Shown here one piece after another: positions 49,201-61,200 of a stretch of DNA of 64,000 nt. The position numbers and the translations under genes were made by a program. Below the pieces are notes generated by a model that saw only the letters and a program-made list of their open reading frames with translations, made no database searches and was not told the DNA's origin. The stretch lies in NCBI GenBank assembly GCA_008360975.2, contig CM039211.1:20246943-20310942 (forward strand), read 5' to 3'. Origin of the DNA: Lichenostomus cassidix (taxonomy: Eukaryota > Chordata > Aves > Passeriformes > Meliphagidae). The stretch's first letter is position 1; every line of letters begins with the position of its first letter.

Positions 49201-52200
49201 GTAAAAATAACTTGTGGCTGAAGTGAGCTGCTAGGGAGGAATTGCAAACTTGCATTTTCTAAGATGATGTTTGACAAAAACTGCTGGTGAAAAATAAAGG
49301 AGCAAGCTCTGTCTAATGCTGAGATTAAGCTCTGTGCTTGAGTGTTGATAGAAACTTGGTGTGGTTGGCTGTAGAATGTTAATTAAGCATACGTAGTTTT
49401 CACCTACAGCAGAATGACATGTCTTCATGTTCTTTTGGAGCTAAGCAACTTGACAGTGATCCCTGACAAATACTTTTTATGGACTGTAAAGTATGTATTT
49501 ATGTGTAGCGTCTATAACATTAGATTGGTGGGAGTTCTTAATATGTTCTGGTAACTCCCATAGCTCATGAAAGTGTTGGATCTCAGTGTTTTCCTCCCAA
49601 AGTGGGACAGAGCAGTTGCTTGCCTCTTTAAGTGAGAATTTAAGCTGTTGGGAACTACCCTGGAAAACAAGACATCTAGAGTACATTTTCTATGCTAATA
49701 ATGATACTGAGTATTTAAAAAAACAAACTAAACCCACACAAGCACACCAAAGCCTCTCAAACCCAAAACCAACAAAAATACACACCACATGCAAACCTGG
49801 GGGTTAGAGGTAGCAAGAGGGAGGGTGGCATAAATTCTCATTTCATCCTAAAATAACTGACTTACTGCTATCAAGCAAACATACTATTTTCTCTGGGTAA
49901 GTTCCTTCTGGAAAATAAAAATGAAAAGTTAGTAGGCAGCAGCTTTAAAAATTTGCTAATCCTGCTTGGAGTTCATTTGATGCACAATCTAGATCACGTT
50001 GTGGTACTAATGGGTATGTGGATACAAGCATGAAAAGGAGGAGCGCTTGAGAAGACGTGTGCTTCTGTCTAATCTGATAGCAGTGCTGTGTTGTTACATT
50101 AAATTCACAGTTTTTTAATGAAGTTATACTTATAATAAGAGTATTGTGTTCTCAGCTAATGAAAGTGAGAAATCTGTGTGCTTTGAATTGTTTAATGACT
50201 TGTTTTATAAACTTGTCTAAAATTTGAAGATATAGAGAAGTATATAGTTGTGGTTAATGGTTTGTTTCCTCAACGTGCTGGAATATAGCTGGTAATAGAC
50301 AAAAGGAAGAACTGAAGTGCAACTGAAGTGATTTTTTTCATGAATATTTTCTATTTTACGTTATATCGTATATATATAACATACTGTGTTACATATGTAT
50401 ATGCATATTTTTCTGAGAAGTGTTTCTGTGAAATATTCATTTGTATAACACACATGTTGAATGCTATTACCCACCAAAGGAGAGAACTGCCTCTTCCTTG
50501 TTGAAATGTTGCTGTTCTGCCAATCTAAAAGCTCTTTTGCAACTGCCTCAGCATGACTTCCCACCTGATCTTAGGTTTTGAATTAAAATTCCTTATTGAT
50601 TTAAGATGCAGTGTCTGTCCTGTGGCATTTGAGGAAAGGAAACACTCTTTTAAGATTTAATAGTAAGAATAAAGCAATGCTATGAAAACAAATACTTTCC
50701 AAAAAAAGCTGTAGATATTCTTTGTTCATGTTAAAAATTGAGAATACAAAGAGGTGCTTGCTTCTATGCTTAGTTTGAAAACACTATGAAAATCTGTAAT
50801 TTGAAATTAGGAAAAGCAGTGCAAGCAGGTTGAGGGGATTGATCATTCCCCTCAGCTCAGCCCTGCTGAAGCCATACCTGGAGTGCTGAGCCTAGGTCTG
50901 AGCTATCCAATACAGGGGAGACATGGACAGATGGGAGTGACTCCAGAGCAGGACCAAAATGATTGAGGCCATATAGTATATGACATAAGATTTCAAATTG
51001 AGAGCGCTGGTGCTGTTCATCCAGGAGTGGGGGCTCAGGGTGGGGGGGGATCCTATAATGTATCCTATAATATCTTGTGATGGGGAGTGGAGAAAAGGAT
51101 GCCCACTGACAGAGCTCTTTTACACCCCAAAGAAAATGGAGAACAGAGACTAAAGATAATCTTATTAGTCAGGATGTCTCAACTGCTAATACTGCTACTT
51201 CAGAGTTTGTGGGCTTTTTGTCAGGGGTGGTTGTGCAACTTCATTTGATATGTGGTTTGGTTTGCTTAGTTATCAGTTTATATGACAAATCAGCTGTTGT
51301 TAAGAGTGCAAAACAGGTGATGAAAAAGAGCTGCTTCTGTGGTAAAAAAAATTAATTAGTGTTCACAATATCTCGTGCAGAAATAAATTAATTGTGACTT
51401 GTGACTATGTAAAAGACCTTACTGCACAGTATACCAAAAGGAAAAAAAACAGTGTTAATCTTAATTTAGTCCATTCTACACTAGAAGCGCACATGCCACG
51501 TCTGGTCATAGCTATGTATTAAAAAAAAGTCCAGCACAACTGGGTGCTGTTTATTTTATCATCGTTCTTTATTGTGCATGTTTGTTGTCTTTGCGATGCA
51601 TATCCATCTGAGTTGCACAGGAAATTTTTTGCTAACTCAAAATGTTTATCTAGAAGCAACAGAAGAAGTTTCGTTGGACAGTCCAGAGAGGGATCCAATA
51701 CTGTCACCAGAACCTACTCCTGCAATCACTCCTGTGACACCTACTACATTGGTAGCTCCCAGAATGGAATCAAAAAGCATAACAGCCCCTGTGATTTTTG
51801 ATAGATCCAGAGAAGAGGTATGCTGTAAACTTCTAAACTATGGAAATGTCTTATTTAGATTTTTAAGTTTTTTATGTTCTTTTAAAATGCCACTTCCAAA
51901 TGTTGACTCATGGCATCTTTCCGTTTTATTTTGCAAAAAAAGGTTAGTGTGAATTTGACTCACGAAAATACCGTAAGAATTCACTACTGAGGTGATTATA
52001 TTGTAGGTGTGTAGTGTGAGGAGTAAGAAGTTCTGTTCCTTCAGAATAGTATTTGAAAAATGTATGTGGGAGTAAGCTGTGAGCTTGATACATGAGAAAT
52101 GTTATTAATGTAAAATAACTTACTAACATGTTACAGTTTCAACTTGTATTTCTGAAGCTGTTCATAGCGTGGTAATTGAAGAAGCACTTTATAGCCTTAT

Positions 52201-55200
52201 CCTGTATGCTAACAAACAGCCAAGGATAATATTCTAAACGTTGCTGTTTACGTTTGGTGCTCCAATCTAAGCCTGGACATTGCTGAATGCTATTCATTCA
52301 GGAGAGTTCTCTTACTTTGCAAACAACACTTACCTGTGACTCAATCATGCCTGCTTCCTCAGATACCGCATGATGACTTTTGATTCTGATTTTGCCCCCT
52401 TCAGCCCTGGTACACTGTCCCTTCTGCCATGATGTTTCTTAAGATCTCTTTTTTTTATCAAACTTATGTATAGTACATGAAAGATTACAAAATACTGGAA
52501 GAATAAAACTCAAAGTATCAGAAAATTTTTGATCTGTTGCTTCTCCCTTCCCAAACTGTTCTGCGACAGATACCATTAATGAAAAGGAACATCTCTCCTT
52601 TGATTAGAAGCACATAGAAACGTTGCATATGAGAGTGTTTGTGAACCACTGCTGTGTCTGCTGGCACTGTAGGTGATACAGTGAACTAAGTCATGAACTA
52701 AGACCCTAAGTCTGCGGTACTAAAAGCTTTTCCAGTAGGGCTTAAAACTGAAATCACAGGCTTATTTAGTTTGGAAAAGACCTTTAGGACCATTGAGTCC
52801 AACTGCAAACTTCGCACTACCAAATTTACCATATGAACTTTGTTTCAGTTACAGTCAGTGTTAGAAAGTATATTAACATTGGAGACTGGAAATGTTTTAT
52901 AATTAGTCAAACATACTGACTTTTTCTCCTCCTTCTTCTATTTCCTTATCCTTGTAGAGAAGATATTACAGACATACAGATATTCCTCTATATCTTTATC
53001 CTATACATAAAATGGATGCCTCTTACCTTGTTAAATGTTGTGTATCTTTTTCCTAGATTGAAGAGGAAGCAAATGGAGATTTGTTTGATATAGAAATCAA
53101 TGTATCAGACCCAGAGAAAGTTGGTAAGCTCCTTGAACCTAGAATTTCAGATGGTAGACTGTCTTATTCCTTGGAGACTATTCTTAGATTTTAACATTAT
53201 TTCCTCTTCAGTTTTTCTTTAGTAGTTTTTACTATCTAAATGGAAATCTATTTAATGTATATTTTGGAATAAAAAGTGTATGGCAGGATTATAATACCTT
53301 GCCCTGGGATAAGTATTTTAATTTTCTTACAGGAGATGGCATGAATGCTTATATGGCATACAGAGTAACAACAAAGGTAACTAGTGCAAGAAAAATTTGT
53401 GAATATTTGCATCATAGCTGAGATGAATCAGTAATTCACAACAATTTTTTTTTTAAGACATCACTTTCAATATTCCACAAAAATGAATTCTCTGTTAAAA
53501 GAAGATTCAGTGATTTCCTTGGCCTGCACAGCAAATTAGCAACAAAATACATGCATATTGGTTATATTGTGCCTCCAGCTCCAGAAAAAAGTATTGTAGG
53601 TAAGTGCATTTCCAATAAAGTGACACTTCAGTACTGTAATCCAAATTACTTTTCTGCATAAATACTGCTTACTTCTTCTCAGGTGGTCTAAATGTTCTTT
53701 GCATTCTGTATTTTCAAAAAGTTTGGGTTAAATTGGAAATTTATGTAGCAGCCTCTTCCTAATTCAGACCAGTGTTGATAATTAGAAGGATATGTCTTAA
53801 TGCATGGCCTTGTGTTTCTTCTCTATGGTTCATTGCTGTTGCCCTTAAAGAGATCATTATTCTACCAAAACAAAGATGTTAAAAGAAAGTGTAATTTAAG
53901 TTGAGCTGTTATCAAGTGCCTGCAATATATAGAGCTCCATACATAATCCACCTCTCTCAAACTTCTGTTTGTTTTTTTTGGTCATGGTGAATGCAAAACC
54001 TCTCATAAATTTTGCAAAGTTTTAATGCAAAAAATCACTTTTAAGTGATGCTAGTCTTCATTAATCCCTTGAAGGATCAGATCCTTTCTCTGTGAGCTAA
54101 GAAACATGCCTGATGCATTAAAACAACTTCAGTTTTGTGATCTCTAAGTAGTAGATGTTTTTTCAAAATAGCTAAATATTTAAAACAGTAAAGCCTGTTG
54201 AAGACTTTTGTGTTACTCCTATAAATAAGTGATTTGAGTCTAAAATGTTGTTTGATATGTAGGCAATGGCAGGACTTCTTTTTCAGTAGTTTAGTCTGTA
54301 AAGCTAATCAGAGCAGCAGCTTTTTGTGTAAGTAGGAGTAGGCAGGCTGGGTAGATGTAGGCAGCAGAACAAATTTATGGATTTAGTTACAGTGTACTGT
54401 GTAGAATACCTTTGAAAAAAATATCAGATTTATTTTCATCATATTGCAGAGAAGGGAAAAACTAAGGCTTCACTGAGAGATTAAGGGTTCCTTCTTGTTC
54501 CTGTAAGGCTTTGCTGCTTCTGTCCTCCAGGGGTTACTGTGTGAAACTTCTAAGGCCAGGAGGGAGATTGGGTGAGGAACTTTGAGAACAGTTGACCTGA
54601 CAGATCAGTGAGTACATAGTTAGAATCTCAGAACTTCTAGCTGAAGAAGCACAGAAGGAAGAGATAAGAAATATACTATAGCTGGAAATCAGATGTCTGG
54701 ACTGTATAATAAAACCTTTCCTGTTTTTTTAGGAAATAAGAATAATTATGAACATCCAGTGTTTCATGGTGTTTTTAATGGGACTTGGGTTGCTAAACAC
54801 CTCAAGTTTAGGTCTTTAGCATGAGAAATAGTGACTTCAGTCTGACTGTTTTAGACTTCTTCTGTTGCTGAGGTTGAATGTATTTCCCATGCCATGACAT
54901 GTCAATAACGGGGTGCCACTGTTGTCTTGGCAGAAGCACTGTAAAGCTGCACACGTTTTACTCAGCTGATTTTATTCTCCTTTCACTTCAGTTCAGAATT
55001 CTGAGAACTTGTTAGTTTGCCTTAGTTAATTAAGAAACTATTAGTTGTAGAACTTAAAAAAAAACAGTGGAATGAAAATAATGGTGGTAAGCTTAACAGT
55101 GAATAGGCCTATAACCTGAGTTACATTTTTGTATTGTGCCTTATATGGCTGACTGTTTTCTTTTTCTGAGCATGAGTTGCCAGTAAGACTCTGATAGGCA

Positions 55201-58200
55201 TTTCGATTGTTTTCATAAATGCAAGTTAACCTAGTTTTACTTCACTATTAGTCACAATTAATGTTACAGGAAATTGACTTTTTCACAGAGCTGCTTCCAC
55301 AAAACCATGCAGCATGCAGTGTTGATTTTTTTAAATGTTCCTATGTAGTGCTTTTCATTGTAATTTGATTTAAATATGTAAACTTAGGTGAGCCTTATAT
55401 TCTAATCACATCAGTTATGTTAATGATTTATCTGTGATAAAATCAATATGATGCCATTTCCTTCAAGGCATGACCAAGGTTAAAGTAGGCAAAGAAGATT
55501 CTTCATCTACTGAATTTGTAGAGAAAAGAAGAGCAGCTCTGGAAAGGTAATGTGTGTGTCTAACTAAATTTTTTTTAGGCTCAGAATTACTTGTAATATA
55601 CTATGTGGGGTCTCTAATTGGAGCACTGGTGATCTGTACTTAAATGAATTCCAGGGACTGTATACAGCTGTCAAATTTTTGTGTAGAAATTTAATAATTC
55701 CCATTAATAACAGGAACTGTAGCCCTATTCATAAAAATGATTATAGCTAACTTGTTTCAAGCTTAAAATTGAGATTACAGAGTTTCAGTATGTAAAACTA
55801 CCTTTATCAGCTTGAGTAGACATTTTGCAATTAAGGAATTGAAGCACTTACAGCAATATATTTGTTCCATAGCAAATCATCTGTTGGGCAGGAAAGCGGG
55901 TGAAGAGACCTTCAGTCATTTGAAAGTAAAATGGCCTTCCGATGATGTGTATTGATGACATTGATGTGACTTGCTGAATTTTGGCATAAGAGATACTGGA
56001 TCTCTGTCACCTAGCACTGATACACAGCTGATACTGTTCAAGTATCTTTGTCAGGGAAGGGTTCTACCCCAGTATACTGCCGCATTAACCTTAACTTGTA
56101 CTTCATATTGAACATGAAACAAGGGAAGGAAGTTGAACAGTCTAATGTGTAAAATAATTTTACTGCAGTCCTTACCTTCTTTAGGAAGAAAAATAAGAAT
56201 CTGGTGGTCATACCTAATGGAGGATGGGTAAAAAATTACACTTGAGATCTAAGCAGAAGTGCAAAAAAAAAAAAAAAAAGGTGTTGCAATGGATTTTACT
56301 TGTGTGTATATAAGTCCTTTAGAACTAAATGGGTTGAAGACTGTAGTCTGTCTAGCATATAAATAGTTTATACCTAGATCATAATCAAGTCACTTGTCCA
56401 AGATTTCCTATAATTCTAAAATAAATCATCCAGAATTACCTGTTGTGAAAAGCCTGTCCACTGCACAAAATGTTTAAACAAGCTCATTTTTTTTTCTGGC
56501 ATAAACTGGATGTTATTAAAGGAGGAAGTCTTAACTCAGCTGTTGAAAATAAGTATATCATTTTACCACTGTGCAACATACAAATATGGCAGGTCCTACC
56601 ATAAGGAGTTTCTGGTGTAAACAAACTGTGTAATGAAACACTGCCCAACCTTTAATAGGTTATGTTGTGGTATGGAGTGCATGACACTGCATTATGTTCA
56701 GTCAGGCACATCAAATCTGTTCTGTTTCCTAATATTTTAATGTTTAAAATCATAGGTATCTGCAACGAACAGTAAAACACCCAACCTTGCTACAGGATCC
56801 GGATTTGAGACAATTCCTGGAAAGTTCTGAGGTATTTAAGTACTTTTAACTTCTCTTATTTGTTTCTAGATATGATAACCTACCAAGCAATAGATTCACT
56901 TTGTACTGAGAGCTAATCCCCTAAATTAATATGAAATCAAATTGGATTATATCCTTCATGGGACAAAATGGCAGAGGCTACTTAGATAATGGTGTGCCTC
57001 TGGGTCTGGTAAAACTTAGAGTGGTAGTGACAAAAAGCTGTTTGCTGTACAGAGACTTCTCAAGCGAGTTGGTCTTTTCAGTTCTGATGTTACTAATTGT
57101 TAAGTAAGATCTAGAATTAAACTGTCTTGGAGGCAGCTCTCTTGCCTCTAGGAGTTCAGCCTGAGGTGTATTGGTAGGACAACGTGAAACTGCTAGCAAT
57201 GCTTCTGGCCAGGCAAAGTATTTTGTGAATAAGGACTTCAGTCCTTATTAATCTGTAATGTTAATCTGGTTCCTTTCACATTATTAAATATATTGTTAAA
57301 GATACATAATATCTCTTTATAAATGTGCATGGTGGTTTCACTCCATGAATAGTGAGCTGTGTTTTGGCTAATGTCAGTATCTTAGTTATACTAATAAGTC
57401 ACAGAGGCCTCCCTACTGACAAAAGCATCAATAGATAACTTACAGTGGGTTTGTCAATGCTGCTGACAGATGAAACACCACATGAAGGGTAAATGGTCTG
57501 ACATAGGGGCCACCTTGTATAGCATATTCAATCTAGCCTGAATAATCGTATCAATAAATTTAAAGTTTGTTAATTTAACTCTAAGGATTTCTCAGTATCT
57601 AAGCAGATAACACAGTTCTCTTGATACGCTTGAGGTACATTTATAGTCTTATATTGGAAAGTAAATATCATCAACCTTATATTATCAGTATGCAGTGCAT
57701 GTCTTGCATAACAATTAAACATTTCACAGAATTTCTTTTGTCTAATTTGTTGTAAATCTAAGCTTTTCTGTTCTTGTAGTGGCAGTTTGTTCATTGTAGC
57801 ATATAGGTGGCCATTTAGGACACTTGGCTAGTTCATAACAGCTTTGGACAAGTGGGTTGTTTGTTCCATTTAAATGTAAAGATGTAGAAGAAAAGTAAAT
57901 AGTCTATATTTTTAAGTTTTCCTCTTGAGAATGTAAAAGTAGTAAATTTGAGAAATTAGATTCCACTATATTGAAACACACAGGAGTAAAGAAAACACTA
58001 TATCCTTTTCTTTCCCCCTTGTGCCCAGTTAAACCTCCATCCTTTTAACCAGTCTGTTTGCCCTTATTTGTCATTCAATTCCAGCTGCCGAGAGCGGTTA
58101 ACACCCAGGCTCTGAGTGGAGCAGGAATATTGAGGATGGTGAACAAGGCTGCCGACGCTGTCAACAAAATGACAATCAAGATGAATGAATCGGATGCAGT

Positions 58201-61200
58201 AAGAGCTGATTTTTCGGCTTGAATAATGAGATGAATTAATGAGCCTCAACAATTGCATTTTAAAGCTGTAGAAGTAGAAAATGGGTTATTAATTTGCTTA
58301 TTGGCTTGAATTCTTTAGCTGTATCAGTTGACCACCCTGGCAGCACCTGGATAATTTGCTTCTTTAGAACCAGAGATGTTGTTGGTAATCTAATTTGTAA
58401 TGCTTGACTCTTTCATCTCTTGTCAGTGGTTTGAAGAAAAACAGCAGCAATTTGAGAATCTGGATCAGCAACTTAGGAAGCTTCATGCCAGTGTTGAAGC
58501 ATTAGTCTGCCACCGAAAAGGTAACTTTGCTTTTGCGTAATTGTATGAACCTTAGGAAATGATGATGAAAGAAGAGCTCAGCATGTCAGAGCTCTTAGCT
58601 AAAGTAGTTAGACAATGTATTTCAGTGCAAAAATCTTCTAATTGTATATTTTATATATATATATATTTTATTTTAAACTGCTCTAGTATTTTTGTATATT
58701 TGTCTCTAATTTTAAATTCAGCCAGAGTATCTATCATTCCTGGAGTTACTATAATGATTTAACATATTTTTTGTCCCTTGAACAGTTCTATTACCACACC
58801 TAGCAAGTGATTCTACAGCAGTAGACATCCATAAATTTACCTTTAGGTCTCATGTCAAGAGTAATTTCTTTTTGAAAAAAAAGTGGCTGCATAAATCCAT
58901 TTAAACACCTTTTGGTTCAGTATGGTTCTGTTAACTGAGTTTAAGTGCTTACACAGGAATTTGCTGTTCTTAATTTGGTCTGCATAGTGATATACCCTCA
59001 AGCTGTTTTTAAAGTAAACTTCTGGGAAGATAAGTAGTCACAGAATATCAGCTTTTTGTTTGCTTATTTTAGATATAAGCAAAGCCTGTAAGTTTACATT
59101 GTAATAACCTGTGCTGCTTTTTGTCAAAGATGAATTTTCATCAGATTATTAAAAAAACAAAAACCACCTCAAACAAACCACAATTTTGAATTTGTAGCTC
59201 AAGGAAGACCATAAGTGTGCTTTCTGGCAATAATGTATTATGTTAAAATATGGGCTCACCTTTGAGCTTTTCCAAAAGCACATGAAAATGTCATAAGTTG
59301 CTTTTCCGTAATGAAAATGTCATAAGTTGCTTTTTCATAATTCTAATTAAGAATTGTTCTCTGTAGTAAAAATATCTTTAGCGACCTATCCTTAAAGCTA
59401 AGTGGTATTTCAGAAGTAATGGAAAATGGAAATCCTTATTTACAGTTGATTTGACACCTTGTAGATTTGAAGAGGTATTGGTTTGTTGGATTTTTTGTAA
59501 AAGTTGTGTTTAAATTGTAAAAGTTTTAAATATCTGAAGACAGTTTCCTTCTGCAATCACTTCTGGTGTTCTGATGGTTCTGCAGGAGCAGCACAGTTGC
59601 AAACAAACCTGAAGTAATTTGGACTTTACTATTTGTACAAGGTCCTTCATAGAAATGAACTTTGTACAGGATTACTTACATGGGATTTGAGACAATTGCA
59701 CCAATATTTGCTAATAAATGAGGTCGAAACTTTCACAGATGCTGATATGTGAGGTTTGTTTGGTTTTTTATTTTAAGGCATGTCAGAATGTGGCAATATA
59801 TTACAGTATGCACACATAAAAGTTATTTGAAGTCTATAAAACAGTCCAACAGAAATAAATTCCACTCAAGGGAGTGGTGGTTTTGTGAAAATGTTAGGTT
59901 TTATTCTGCTCTGGACTAAATGTAAAAACTGCACTGTAAACCCGTTAAAAGTGTTCTGAATTTGCTCTGTAGGTGACTTGGCTTTTGTCACTTGGCTTTT
60001 GTGGGTTTGCATTTTCTCTGAAGTAGGCAGTTAGATATTACTGAAGTGGTTTTTCTTCATGTCTTTTTCTAGGCAGAGGAAGTATAACATTAATAGACTT
60101 GGCAAAGCATTTACCGATTGAGAGATTTTTGCATAGGAGTCTTTTTCCTAAATGTGCTTTCATTGTGATGTCCTTGTGTATCTTATTGTTATCCTTAGCT
60201 TCTTTTTTTCAGTTGATGAAGTTAAACCTCTGCTCCATTTCAACCCTCTACTCCACTGATCTATGCCACAGAGTAATACAACAAATTAACTACATCATGC
60301 TGAACATTACTCCTGTGTTTCAGAGCTTTCAGCCAACACTGCTGCCTTTGCTAAAAGTGCTGCCATGTTAGGTAACTCGGAGGACCACACTGCTCTGTCT
60401 AGAGCTTTGTCTCAGCTTGCGGAGGTTGAGGAGAAGATAGATCAATTGCATCAAGAACAAGCTTTTGCTGATTTCTATGTGTTCTCAGAACTGCTTGGGG
60501 ATTACATTCGTCTGATTGCTGCAGTAAAAGTGAGTTCTAGGAAAAATACTGATTTTGTGTTTAAAATTACATTCCTCAGCTTAGAAATTTAGTGTAAATG
60601 AATGTATTTGCTCATGTAACACAATCTAAGTTTTTGCCTGATGTTCTAGCTGAGTAAAGTGAAAGCATACGTGGTCTGTTACTCCAGTGATAAAAATGGC
60701 TGTGATCAAAAATGTGAATGGAGTGGTAAGATCCAGAGAAAATGCAAATCTGCTTTGAGCAGCACTGATTTTGTACAGTATTTGGGGATATTGTACTGTA
60801 CAGTGTCTAAGGATACCATGCCTGTTTCTTTCCGATTACTTACTGTTACAATAAGCATACATAAATGTTCAAGAACATAATTTGGCTATATTTGGGAGAT
60901 AGCCAGTAATGTCTTTAAATAAGAAAAAAACAATTTGTGGATCTACATCTCTTGAAAGAAAATATTTAATTTAGGTGTAAGTTATACTGCACAGCATAAT
61001 TAGGTTTAGACTTGAGAATGAGTATCTGTGAATTCTGTCCAGAAATACCTTGAACCTGCCAGGTTATTAGAAGTATATGTTTTTCTTTTTACTTTTTCTC
61101 TTTTCTTTTTTTTTCCTTTTTTTTTTTTAATATGTGTACATTTTTTCTTTTGCCTTAGTCCATTGCTAACAAAAGCATGTTGCTGAAAATGCATGTAATC

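Larger units (their letters stand above)
45570..51653 (+). other. SNX2: SNX2 intron 2
   Basis: 6,084 bp, GTAATG...TCTAG. It contains an A/C-rich tract (49715) and a CR1 fragment (50815). Nothing else is recognised. Confidence 0.9.

Noticed and set aside
60099..60371. 90-codon frame reaching into SNX2 exon 11
   Set aside because: Mostly intron 10 with its pyrimidine-rich end; it reads exon 11 in the wrong frame.
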